31,268 nt of DNA from Chitinophagaceae bacterium UBA7600 (GTDB taxonomy: Bacteria > Bacteroidota > Bacteroidia > Chitinophagales > Chitinophagaceae): the NCBI GenBank assembly GCA_002478885.1, contig DLKC01000082.1, positions 1 to 31,268 on the forward strand, given 5' to 3'. The position numbers were made by a program, and so were the translations under genes. Under the pieces are notes generated by a model. The model made no database searches. It saw only the letters and a program-made list of their open reading frames with translations, and was not told the origin of the DNA. Every line of letters begins with the position of its first letter. The first letter of the stretch is position 1. Positions 16,703-24,694 of the stretch are shown here, in pieces.

Positions 16703-17113
16703 ATGAAGAAGACTCACGTTGTTGCGCTTGTGCTGATTGCAGTTGCCATTGCAGTGCTGATAAGTTTTATGGGTGATGTTACTACCTATGATACCATTGC
16801 CGCAGCAAAGGAAAAGCCAGGCAAAGCCGTTACCCTTATTGCAAAGATCGATAAGGATGTGCCCATGGAATACGACCCGGTTAAAAATCCGAATTTCCTG
16901 AGTTTTACAGCCCTTGATACGTTGGGGAACTCCATAAAAGTAATTTACCACAATCCAAAGCCAACAGACATGGAAAAAAGTGAGCGGATCGTGCTGAAAG
17001 GTTCGGTAAAAGATGGCCAGTTTGAGTGCAAGGACATTTTGTTGAAATGTCCATCCAAATACAAAGACGATCCGAATGCAACCAAACAGGCGATCGATGA
17101 AAAAGCAGGTTAA
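16703..17113 (+). CDS. ccmE: Cytochrome c maturation heme chaperone CcmE (CxxxY type)
   Basis: A 136-residue periplasmic heme chaperone anchored by one N-terminal helix (VVALVLIAVAIAVLISFMG). CcmE carries heme from CcmC to CcmF during System I cytochrome c maturation. The OB-fold core shows GKAVTLIAKIDKDVPMEY, LSFTALDTLGNSIKVIYHN and IVLKGSVKDGQFECKDILLK. The heme-attachment motif is CPSKY: Cys116 sits where the usual His would be, with Tyr120 four positions on. The CxxxY form is known from the System I variant of archaea and Desulfovibrio. ccmF follows 58 bp downstream on the same strand, giving an operon. ccmA, ccmB and ccmC are not in the window. Confidence 0.93.
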   Translation: MKKTHVVALVLIAVAIAVLISFMGDVTTYDTIAAAKEKPGKAVTLIAKIDKDVPMEYDPVKNPNFLSFTALDTLGNSIKVIYHNPKPTDMEKSERIVLKGSVKDGQFECKDILLKCPSKYKDDPNATKQAIDEKAG

Positions 17114-17171
17114 TGCTTGTGCCCGGCTTTTTATTTTACCAACAAACCGTATATAAAACCAATTTTCCCTG

Positions 17172-19739
17172 ATGAATTATAATGGCGAACATTTACTTCC
17201 CGGTCAGCTAGGCCATTTTCTTGCTATTCTTTCCTTTACAGCTTCGTTACTTGCCACTATCGCTTATTTTAAAGCCAGCCGTTTAATGGAATCTCCTGAA
17301 AAACAAAGCTGGCTTCGTTTTGCGCGCAAGGCATTTATTACAGAGGCCGTAAGCGTACTTGGTATTTATATTATACTTTTTTACATAATCTCCAATCACT
17401 ACCATGAATATTTTTATGCATGGGACCATTCATCGAGGGCGCTCTCGCTTCAGCCCCAATACCTGCTTGCCAGTTTCTGGGAAGGCCAGGAAGGGAGCTT
17501 TATGCTTTGGAGCTTCTGGCACTGCGTGCTTGGGTTGATCTTTATTAAAAGAGTAAAGAAGTGGGAAGCCCCGGTGCTTACCATCATAAGCCTTGTTCAA
17601 TTGGGCATAGCATCTATGTTGCTTGGTGTATACATTTTCAACATAAAAATTGGCAGCAATCCTTTTATACTTTTCAGGGAACAGATGCCCAACCTGCCAA
17701 TATTTACAAACCCGGACTATTTAAACCTTCCGAAAATAAAGGAAGGCAACGATCTTAATACCTTATTGCAGAATTACTGGATGGTTATTCATCCGCCAAT
17801 TCTGTTCCTCGGTTTTGCTTCAACGATCATTCCTTTTGGGTTTGCGTATGCGGGTCTTGTTAGCAAAGACCACTCATGGACAAAACCAGCATTATCATGG
17901 GCCGGATTTTCGGCTGCCGTACTTGGTACAGGTATCATGATGGGTGCAGCGTGGGCCTATGAAAGCCTGAGCTTTGGAGGTTATTGGGCATGGGATCCCG
18001 TAGAGAACGCATCACTTGTGCCATGGCTGGTGCTTGTTGCGGGTTTACATACCAATCTTATTTATAAGAGCACCGGCTATTCGCTCAGAAGCACCTATGC
18101 GTTTTATGTTGCGTCGTTTATACTGGTATTGTATTCAACTTTCTTAACCCGCACCGGCGTGCTCGGCGACACCTCGGTCCATGCGTTTACAGGTGCCGAC
18201 ATGACTAGCCAGCTGTACCTGTTAATGAACAGTTTTATTTGGGTTGCAGCGTTGGCTGCTTCAAATGGCAAAAAAGAGCAATTGGCAACTCTGGCGCTGT
18301 TCGTTGTAATAAACCTGCTGGTTTATGTTCACCCGGTTTTCTCCTTTATTTCCTGTGTTGGCGGGTTTATTTATTATGTCATATTACTGAACCGACATGT
18401 GCCTACCATCCAGAAGGAAGAGAGCACCTATAGCCGCGAATTCTGGATGTTCATCGGTTCGCTGGTATTGTTCCTGTCGGGCATGATCATCACCGCAAAA
18501 ACATCTACACCTGTTTTCAATATTGTGTTCGGCACGAACATAGCCCCTCCTGTGGATCCAAAATTTGCCCACAACCAGGTGCAGATATTCATCGCAATCA
18601 TTATTGGCGTTCTTACAGCCGTTACGCAATATCTAAAATACAAAGACACACCGCGCTCCTTTTTTCTTAACAAGGTCGGTCTGCCAACAGCGGTTTCCCT
18701 GGTAATAAGCGTTTGCATAAGCCTTTTTGGCAATATCAATTATACAGAAAAGGGAGTTGGCTATCTTGCAGCGATACATATAGCAATATTTGCAGCCACA
18801 TATGGCATCGTTGCTAATGCCGCCTATATTTGGGTAGGCCTGAAAGGAAAAATGAAAGCAGCGGGTGCCTCTGTTGCCCATATTGGTTTTACCATATTTC
18901 TGCTGGGCGTAGTTATTTCCTCGGCTAAAAAAGAGGTGCTTAGCGATAACACCACAGGCATCGCCGTTTTTCAAAAAACAGCAACTGAAGATCCGGCTGA
19001 AAACATTACACTGTTCAAAGGCGTGAAAACCGACATGGGTAAATTCGATGTAACCTATACCCGCGATACTGCAAATGAATTTGATCGTAAAAAATATTTT
19101 GAACTGAAGTTTCAAAGCAAAGATGGGAAAGACAATTTCTTTCTTTACCCTGATATTCTCCAAAACAACAAGGGGCAAAGCGGTTTCTCCCCCAACCCCG
19201 ACAAAAATCACTACCTAACCCACGATGTTTTTGCCTACGTAACATCCTGGTCGGCTGGCAAGGCAGACGACACGTCCAGCTTTCGGCCGCAGGAATTAAA
19301 GGCCGGCGATACCGTCTTCTATTCAAACGGCGTGATTATTTTAAACAAAGTAGAGGTAAAACCTGAACAGTTCCGCTTTGCACTGAACGAGGGCGAAACG
19401 CCGGTAAGTCTTGATATGATGGTAATCGCAAAAGATGGTAAGCGTTATCCCGTACGGCCAGGGTTCGCGGTAAATATGTCGAGCAGTAGCATCAGGAACT
19501 TCCCCGATACCGTAATGGCACAGAACCTGGTCATCCGATTCGACAAGATCGTAGACGACCATAGCGGCCAGTTACAGATAGGTATTAAAGAAACCAGCAA
19601 CCTCAACGACCTGATGACCCTGAAAGTCTACGACTTTCCATTCATTGGCCTCGTATGGATAGGCATAATCGTTATGGTTTTCGGTTTTCTCATGAGCGTT
19701 TACCAGCGCATTCAAAAGCCCGAACTCAGCACCGTTTAA
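17172..19739 (+). CDS. ccmF: Cytochrome c heme lyase subunit CcmF/CcsA family
   Basis: An 855-residue polytopic membrane protein. It joins heme to the CXXCH motifs of apocytochrome c on the periplasmic side. The heme-handling WWD domain is clear: AWAYESLSFGGYWAWDPVEN and ASLVPWLVLV (WAWD at about residues 272-275). About a dozen hydrophobic helices precede residue 600; examples are HFLAILSFTASLLATIAYF and YWMVIHPPILFLGFASTIIP. A large soluble periplasmic domain follows (about 600-820), and a last helix FIGLVWIGIIVMVFGFLMSV ends the protein. The length exceeds that of E. coli CcmF (about 650) because of the extended C-terminal domain, which I believe is common in Bacteroidota. It sits directly downstream of ccmE. 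Confidence 0.93.
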   Translation: MNYNGEHLLPGQLGHFLAILSFTASLLATIAYFKASRLMESPEKQSWLRFARKAFITEAVSVLGIYIILFYIISNHYHEYFYAWDHSSRALSLQPQYLLASFWEGQEGSFMLWSFWHCVLGLIFIKRVKKWEAPVLTIISLVQLGIASMLLGVYIFNIKIGSNPFILFREQMPNLPIFTNPDYLNLPKIKEGNDLNTLLQNYWMVIHPPILFLGFASTIIPFGFAYAGLVSKDHSWTKPALSWAGFSAAVLGTGIMMGAAWAYESLSFGGYWAWDPVENASLVPWLVLVAGLHTNLIYKSTGYSLRSTYAFYVASFILVLYSTFLTRTGVLGDTSVHAFTGADMTSQLYLLMNSFIWVAALAASNGKKEQLATLALFVVINLLVYVHPVFSFISCVGGFIYYVILLNRHVPTIQKEESTYSREFWMFIGSLVLFLSGMIITAKTSTPVFNIVFGTNIAPPVDPKFAHNQVQIFIAIIIGVLTAVTQYLKYKDTPRSFFLNKVGLPTAVSLVISVCISLFGNINYTEKGVGYLAAIHIAIFAATYGIVANAAYIWVGLKGKMKAAGASVAHIGFTIFLLGVVISSAKKEVLSDNTTGIAVFQKTATEDPAENITLFKGVKTDMGKFDVTYTRDTANEFDRKKYFELKFQSKDGKDNFFLYPDILQNNKGQSGFSPNPDKNHYLTHDVFAYVTSWSAGKADDTSSFRPQELKAGDTVFYSNGVIILNKVEVKPEQFRFALNEGETPVSLDMMVIAKDGKRYPVRPGFAVNMSSSSIRNFPDTVMAQNLVIRFDKIVDDHSGQLQIGIKETSNLNDLMTLKVYDFPFIGLVWIGIIVMVFGFLMSVYQRIQKPELSTV

Positions 19740-19784
19740 TTTTATTTTTTTGAGCCCGGCTCCATCTCTTCGTGGCATCGGCCC

Positions 19785-19800
19785 TTGCGTCGCACACTTC
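19785..19800 (+). repeat. Dispersed intergenic repeat, solitary arm
   Basis: TTGCGTCGCACACTTC, followed by AGGTTTC as in the copy at 8868. A few bases of possible pairing (TTCAGG with CCTGAA near 19840) exist, but no full partner arm is seen. Confidence 0.72.
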
Positions 19801-19994
19801 AGGTTTCCGTGCTGTAATAAGCATTACGCCGTTTACCAGATGCCTGAAACAGAAGAAGCCCTTCGCCTGGATGCTACCGGCTTATAGAAAATTACACCCA
19901 TATTCAATTACCCGCCGGCAAGCGGGCATTGGCCTGTACAGTCTTTTCAGTGCCAGGCAAGTAAAAAGATCTTAAAACACGTCCTGCTTACCCA

Positions 19995-20016
19995 ATAGAT
20001 ACTCCATAGATACTTA
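19995..20016. repeat. Short tandem repeat, two 11-bp units
   Basis: ATAGATACTCC followed directly by ATAGATACTTA; the last two bases differ. Two units only, so it may be a remnant of a longer minisatellite or chance. Confidence 0.45.
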
Positions 20017-20249
20017 ATGGATAAGCCGTAGTAAAAGCGCACAATAAGCATATAGAAGCGTCGCCTTTGTGAAAAAACACCGGAACAATGCGCGTCAGTT
20101 ACGCGAGTCGCAAAGATTAGATTTATATTGCTTTTTTGGTGACTTCTACCCGGAAAAACGACCTGCGCATGTTCAGCCATCAAAATTGTTAGCAATTCAA
20201 GCAACACAGTACCGCAACTATGCGGGCATATAGCTTAACCGTGAATATT

Positions 20250-21704
20250 TTATTGCAGTGCACCCTCCAGCTTGACTACAAATATATTTGTACCGGAGAT
20301 ATCTCCCGGCCTTAAAGCCGAAAGATCAAGCTTAACATTGGCTCCTACCTGTTTCCACGAACATTTGGCTCCGTTACCCATCACTGTTGCTTTTGCTGCA
20401 GACGGCAGCTTAATATCTTTTAGAACAACCTGGGGTGAGTATGAGGGGAAAATGCAATAGAGGTCCTTGCCTTTCATTGTGAAGAAACATTCGATATGAG
20501 CTGTGTCTTTTTTAGCAACAACCAATTGTGCCGCGCTATAAGCAGCCATAAAACTTTTGTCACTCTTTCCCGGCTTTACGCCAATGCTCCATTGGTACGA
20601 TTGTTTGTAGGCTTCCGTTCCGTAAATGGCATCGCCATTGACCTTGAGCCAGTCACCGATATCTATAAGCCTTTGCTGCATGATAACCGGGATGCGTCCA
20701 TCCGCCGTCGGGCCAATGTCGAGCAGGAGATTACCGCCACGGGCAACAATATCGCAGAGCATCAGTATAAGATCATGACTTGATTTGTAGTCATCCAGTT
20801 GTTCATTGCGGTTATAACCATATGAATGCCCGATTCCCTGGCTTTCTTCCCAAATAACATTAGGATCCATGCCGCTGCCGTACTCAGAAGTGGCGTACGT
20901 GCAGCCTGTGTTTGCTCCGCGCGAATTGTTGCCCCACCGGTCATTAATAACCACGTTGTCTTTCACAGGCGACTCATTAAACAGCCATGCAAGCAGTTCC
21001 TGGCTATGCCAGGCGGTATCGGGTAGTTCCCATTCACCGTCTGAGAAAATAATGGAAGGTTTGTATTTTGTAACAAGGTCTTTGAATTGTGGTATCATGT
21101 GCTTGTTCACATAATCGGCTTTATTGCTTTTCCACAAAGGGTTAAACCACTCGTATAAGGAATAATAGTAGCCCATTTTTAGTCCGTCGGCCCGAACGGC
21201 ATTTGTAAGATCGCCAAGCAGGTCTCTTTGAGGGGTGCCTGTTACTGCATTCCAGGGCCTGCCCCAATCGCGGTCTGCTTCAGCGCTGTTCCAGAGGCAA
21301 TATCCTTCATGATGTTTCGAGGTAAGCACAATATATTTTGCCCCTGACCGCTTAAAAACATCTGCCCACTGAGCAGGATCGAACATCTCTGCTTTAAACA
21401 TAGGCTCAAACTGCTGGTAAGCGAAGTTGCTTCCGTAATTCTTATTGTGAAAGCTGATAAATTCTTCTTTCTTTTCCGGAAGCCGGTAGCCATACCATTC
21501 AGCGTAGCTATAACCGCTGTTTGGAATAACAGGTGCGTAGGAAGGTACAGCGTAAAGACCCCAATGGATAAAAATGCCGAATTTATCCTGGTGGAACCAC
21601 CCGGGAATTTTGCGTTGGTTTAAAGAAGCCCAGTTTGACTGATACTGCTGAGCATGGCCCGATAAAAAGAACAAAACCAGTAGTGGAAGGATAATTTTTT
21701 TCAT
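20250..21704 (-). CDS. Alpha-L-fucosidase, glycoside hydrolase family 29
   Basis: About 484 residues from the ATG at 21704. A TTG two codons upstream is the only extension. It begins with a signal peptide, MKKIILPLLVLFFLSGHAQ, so it is secreted, probably to the periplasm. GH29 motifs are IPGWFHQDKFGIFIHWGLYA, EWYGYR, AKYIVLTSKHHEGYCLW and LKMGYYYSLYEWFNP. The nucleophile region is PSIIFSDGEWELPD, with Asp at about residue 222. A C-terminal beta domain follows, with LLLDIGPTADGRIP between. It removes terminal alpha-L-fucose from glycans. It stands alone: no SusC/SusD pair or other CAZyme is adjacent, so it is not in a typical polysaccharide utilization locus. Confidence 0.93.
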   Translation of the reverse strand: MKKIILPLLVLFFLSGHAQQYQSNWASLNQRKIPGWFHQDKFGIFIHWGLYAVPSYAPVIPNSGYSYAEWYGYRLPEKKEEFISFHNKNYGSNFAYQQFEPMFKAEMFDPAQWADVFKRSGAKYIVLTSKHHEGYCLWNSAEADRDWGRPWNAVTGTPQRDLLGDLTNAVRADGLKMGYYYSLYEWFNPLWKSNKADYVNKHMIPQFKDLVTKYKPSIIFSDGEWELPDTAWHSQELLAWLFNESPVKDNVVINDRWGNNSRGANTGCTYATSEYGSGMDPNVIWEESQGIGHSYGYNRNEQLDDYKSSHDLILMLCDIVARGGNLLLDIGPTADGRIPVIMQQRLIDIGDWLKVNGDAIYGTEAYKQSYQWSIGVKPGKSDKSFMAAYSAAQLVVAKKDTAHIECFFTMKGKDLYCIFPSYSPQVVLKDIKLPSAAKATVMGNGAKCSWKQVGANVKLDLSALRPGDISGTNIFVVKLEGALQ

Positions 21705-21892
21705 ATGCAAAAAGGTATTGGCCTAAAGTTAGTGTTTAACAGCATTCCGCCATGGCGAATGATGCCGATTGTGTTGTGATTTCTCCCATTTTAAAATAGC
21801 TATGTTAATAAATACCAAACAATGATCCGGTCAAGGTTACTTTTAAGCGGGTTACTGCATTAAAATATACACATTGACTATATTTACAACCA

Positions 21893-22519
21893 ATGCCTCG
21901 CAGCTTTAAACATATTAGTATTTCAACCTTAACCATTCTGCTGTTTTTACTGGCTTTTTCCATTTCAAAGGCACAGAACGGGCAGGGAATTTATGACACG
22001 ATCAGGGTGAACGCATGCATTGAGGCCAATGGTGATACGATTCCATGTTCATGGCTCGATCCTGTAAATGTTTCCGCAAAACTTCGTGGCAAATGGAAAA
22101 AGCAATACGCTGAATGGACAAGGTTACGCAACGCCGTCTATGTTACTTATCCTTATGCAAAAGAAGCATCAAAGGTGATGAATGACATCAACAGTCAACT
22201 GTCTGGCGTAACCGATAAAAGTAAACGCAAAGCCATCATCAAGTCCCGTGAACAGGATCTCAAAACAAAATTTGCCGACAAACTTACCCAGCTTTCGGTA
22301 TACCAGGGCAAAGTGTTGATGAAGCTGATTTACCGGCAAACAGGCGACAACTGCTACGAAATAATCCAGGAATACAAAGGCAGTTTCAATGCATCTTTCT
22401 GGCAAACCATTGCCCTCGTGTTTGGGAGTAACCTGCGCCAGAACTATGATCCTAATGGTGCAGACAAGGCCATGGAAATGATTGTACAGGATGTAGAGAG
22501 AATGTATGGAGTGAGATGA
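21893..22519 (+). CDS. DUF4294 domain protein, secreted
   Basis: A 208-residue protein with a signal peptide (ISTLTILLFLLAFSISKAQ) and the DUF4294 domain typical of Bacteroidota. Conserved segments are GDTIPCSWLDPVNVSAKL, WTRLRNAVYVTYPYAKEAS, LTQLSVYQGKVLMKLIYRQ and GSFNASFWQTIALVFGSNLR. The function of the family is unknown. An element TATATTTA at 21879-21886 resembles a -7 box, 6 bp before the ATG; it has A in place of the final G. bshB1 follows on the same strand after about 120 bp. Confidence 0.87.
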   Translation: MPRSFKHISISTLTILLFLLAFSISKAQNGQGIYDTIRVNACIEANGDTIPCSWLDPVNVSAKLRGKWKKQYAEWTRLRNAVYVTYPYAKEASKVMNDINSQLSGVTDKSKRKAIIKSREQDLKTKFADKLTQLSVYQGKVLMKLIYRQTGDNCYEIIQEYKGSFNASFWQTIALVFGSNLRQNYDPNGADKAMEMIVQDVERMYGVR

Positions 22520-22639
22520 ATATATCGTCCGCCATGTGTAATTCCAAAAAACATTCTATTAATTTTTCAGCTTACTTATCCCGGCCTTACCATCAGCAAC
22601 TATTCCTTGCTGTATCTTGCAACACAAAATTTTAAGCGT

Positions 22640-23368
22640 ATGAAAGTGGATATACTAGCCTTTGGTGTTCATCCTGACGATGTTGAACTGGGTTGTGCCG
22701 GAACACTCATTGCGTCGGTGGCGGCAGGAAAGAAGGTAGTGGTGGTAGATCTTACCCGTGGCGAACTTGGCACCAGGGGCTCAGTGGAAACAAGAAAAAC
22801 AGAGGCAGCAGCAGCTGCTGCTGTAATGGGGCTTGCAGCAAGGGAGAACCTCGAAATGGCAGACGGTTTTTTTAGCCACGACGAATCCAACGTAAAAAAA
22901 ATAATAGCGGTGATCCGAAAATACAAGCCTGAAATAGTGTTGTGTAACGCACCAGAAGACCGTCATCCCGATCATGGAAGAAGCTCTAAACTGGTTTCAG
23001 ATGCTGCTTTTCTTGCCGGTTTAAGGAAGATTGACACAACGCTTGACGATGAAGCACAGAAAGCCTGGAGACCCTCCTATGTCTTCCATTATATACAGGA
23101 TCGCTATCTTAAGCCCGATTTTGTGTTTGATATTTCTGACTACCATGAGCAAAAAATACAAGCTATCCTGTGTTACGCCACCCAGTTCAATAGCACGGAT
23201 GCAAGCGAGCCGCAAACTTACATTTCCACACCAGATTTTCTTGATTCGGTAAAAGCAAGAGCTTTGATGCTTGGCAAGCGCATCGGCGTTAAATATGCCG
23301 AGGGCTACATCTCCCACAAAATGATTGGTGTTAAAAGCTTTGACGCTTTTATCCAGGAAATTACCTGA
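22640..23368 (+). CDS. bshB1: Bacillithiol biosynthesis deacetylase BshB1 (PIG-L family)
   Basis: About 242 residues from the ATG at 22640. The frame opens to 22607, but MKVDILAFGVHPDDVELGCA is the family start. It hydrolyses the acetyl group of N-acetylglucosaminyl-malate (GlcNAc-Mal) in bacillithiol synthesis. The zinc-binding motif HPDDVELG is followed by VVVVDLTRGELGTRGSVETR, a BshB1 hallmark, and EIVLCNAPEDRHPDHGRSSK, with the second metal-binding His. YISHKMIGVKSFDAF closes the protein, as in characterised members. bshA and bshC are not in the window. Other PIG-L deacetylases are possible, but the TRGELGTRG string points to BshB1. Confidence 0.93.
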   Translation: MKVDILAFGVHPDDVELGCAGTLIASVAAGKKVVVVDLTRGELGTRGSVETRKTEAAAAAAVMGLAARENLEMADGFFSHDESNVKKIIAVIRKYKPEIVLCNAPEDRHPDHGRSSKLVSDAAFLAGLRKIDTTLDDEAQKAWRPSYVFHYIQDRYLKPDFVFDISDYHEQKIQAILCYATQFNSTDASEPQTYISTPDFLDSVKARALMLGKRIGVKYAEGYISHKMIGVKSFDAFIQEIT

Positions 23369-23393
23369 CCGGGGTTGTTAATAATTCGCAGCC

Positions 23394-23424
23394 TTCGGTC
23401 AAATCCATTGGTTATTTGACCGAA
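23394..23424. promoter_or_regulatory. 11-bp inverted repeat (candidate operator) upstream of the desaturase
   Basis: TTCGGTCAAAT (23394-23404) and ATTTGACCGAA (23414-23424) are perfect inverted copies with a 9-bp spacer. There is no T-run after it, so it is not a normal terminator of bshB1. It lies just upstream of CACCTTTG (23430-23437), which resembles a -7 box, and 42 bp before the desaturase ATG. An operator for a dimeric regulator is the favoured reading. Confidence 0.6.
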
Positions 23425-23466
23425 TTGATGCACCTTTGCACATCGTTATCAGAAACTTATAATTTA

Positions 23467-24537
23467 ATGCAAACTCCAAAATTCCCCCACAGTAATTCTC
23501 AATCCTTCCATGTAGAGCTAAAGAAAAGAGTGAATGACTATTTCACAAAAACAGGCAAACAACAGACCGGAGGACTCAGGCTTTTCAGTAAAGCAGCTTT
23601 TCTTTTAACCGCATTTGCAGTTACTTATATTACGCTCGTATTCTTTACACCATCCAGTATTTGGGCAATACTATTAAGCGTGTTGCTGGGTGCATTAACA
23701 GCGGCTATCGGGTTTAATGTAATGCACGATGGTGGCCATGGAAGTTTTAGCAAATACCCGATCGTAAACAAATTTGCGGCAAGTTCTGCAGAAGTACTCG
23801 GCGCCAGTCATTTTATGTGGAATATGAAGCACAACGTTATTCACCACGCCTATACCAACGTAGACGGAGTTGATGACGATATTGATGCCAAGCCCATCTT
23901 AAGAATGGCCGCGACCCAGAAAAAATATAAAATGCACAAGTTTCAGCACCTGTATTTCTGGATATTCTATTGCCTGCTTTATTTGTACTGGACAACCATG
24001 AGCGACTTCAGGAAATATTTTGCAGGCAGGATCGGAGACATACCGCTTAAGAAAATGACTGCAAAAGACCACATAGAGTTTTGGGGCTTCAAATTGCTGC
24101 ACTACAGTTTATTTATCGTTATCCCAATCATCAAACTCGGCGTGTTGAACTGGCTTATTGGCTTTCTTTCGTTCTCTGTTGTTGCCGGCTTTATTCTTAG
24201 TATCGTTTTTCAACTGGCACACACGGTTGAGCATACAGAGTTTCCGGTGCCTGATGCCGTTACCGGCAAGCTAGAAGATGAGTGGGCTATACACCAGCTT
24301 AAAACCACAGCAAATTTTGCCACAAAAAACCGTTTCATTTCGTGGTTCGTTGGCGGTTTGAATTTCCAGATCGAGCACCATTTATTTCCTAAAATATCGC
24401 ACATACACTATCCCAAAATAAGCAAGATCATTAAGGAAGCCTGCAAGGAATACAACGTGGTTTATGTTGAATATGCACGCCTTGACCAGGCAGTTGCTTC
24501 GCATGTTGCTTTCCTCAAACAAATGGGCAGAGCATAA
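23467..24537 (+). CDS. Membrane fatty-acid desaturase (front-end / linoleoyl-CoA desaturase-like)
   Basis: About 356 residues from the ATG at 23467. The longer frame starts at a TTG at 23416, inside the upstream inverted repeat. The three histidine boxes of membrane di-iron desaturases are clear: HDGGH (residues 87-91), HNVIHH (122-127) and QIEHH (301-305). A Gln opens the third box, which is typical of front-end desaturases. Four to six hydrophobic segments include FIVIIPIIKLGVLNWLIGFL and FFTPSSIWAILLSVLLGAL. No cytochrome b5 domain is fused. It probably introduces a double bond into membrane acyl chains, using oxygen and an electron donor encoded elsewhere. Regiospecificity cannot be deduced. 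Confidence 0.92.
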   Translation: MQTPKFPHSNSQSFHVELKKRVNDYFTKTGKQQTGGLRLFSKAAFLLTAFAVTYITLVFFTPSSIWAILLSVLLGALTAAIGFNVMHDGGHGSFSKYPIVNKFAASSAEVLGASHFMWNMKHNVIHHAYTNVDGVDDDIDAKPILRMAATQKKYKMHKFQHLYFWIFYCLLYLYWTTMSDFRKYFAGRIGDIPLKKMTAKDHIEFWGFKLLHYSLFIVIPIIKLGVLNWLIGFLSFSVVAGFILSIVFQLAHTVEHTEFPVPDAVTGKLEDEWAIHQLKTTANFATKNRFISWFVGGLNFQIEHHLFPKISHIHYPKISKIIKEACKEYNVVYVEYARLDQAVASHVAFLKQMGRA

Positions 24538-24558
24538 TTGCCGCTTAGAATTGTTGCG

Positions 24559-24678
24559 GCACAAGGGTGCCACGCAACGGAAGTTGATTATAAAACAAAA
24601 GCCCGGTTCATCATTTATATTCTGGTGAACCGGGCTTAATATTTTCAATGTGGCTTTGCTTGCGTCGCACACTTGTAC
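24559..24678. repeat. Intergenic inverted-repeat pair bracketing a terminator
   Basis: GCACAAGGGTGCCACGCAA (24559-24577) and TTGCGTCGCACACTTGTAC (24660-24678) are inverted copies matching at 16 of 19 positions. Here the arms face outward in the opposite order to the doublets at 3209 and 8868. The strong terminator at 24599-24637 lies between them. The pair fills the space between the convergent desaturase and sucA genes. Confidence 0.78.
24599..24637. terminator. Bidirectional rho-independent terminator between desaturase and sucA
   Basis: A perfect 12-bp stem, AAGCCCGGTTCA / TGAACCGGGCTT, encloses a 15-base loop. The right flank is T-rich (AATATTTT); the left flank AAAACAAAA gives a T-rich tail on the minus strand. 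It can therefore end both convergent transcripts. Confidence 0.88.
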
Positions 24679-24694
24679 TCCACAGCTGTGCGCA

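Larger units (their letters stand above)
19740..20249. other. 510-bp intergenic region without a recognisable gene
   Basis: It lies between the convergent ccmF and fucosidase genes. Contents seen: one arm of the dispersed repeat (19785-19800), a two-copy 11-bp tandem repeat (19995-20016), and CAAAGATTA at 20111-20119, which reads TAATCTTTG on the minus strand and resembles a promoter box. Open frames of up to 86 codons exist but resemble no protein I know. No clear terminator hairpin follows ccmF. Confidence 0.55.

Noticed and set aside
18633..19211. 192-codon minus-strand open frame inside ccmF
   Set aside because: Antisense to the periplasmic domain of CcmF; Cys- and Phe-rich nonsense composition.
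19947..20207. 86-codon minus-strand open frame in the ccmF-fucosidase gap
   Set aside because: No signal peptide, motif or composition typical of a protein. The tail (SIKYLWSIYWVS) is simply translation of the short tandem repeat.
20250..21704. Fucosidase as part of a polysaccharide utilization locus
   Set aside because: No SusC/SusD-like genes, sulfatases or other glycoside hydrolases lie near it in the window.
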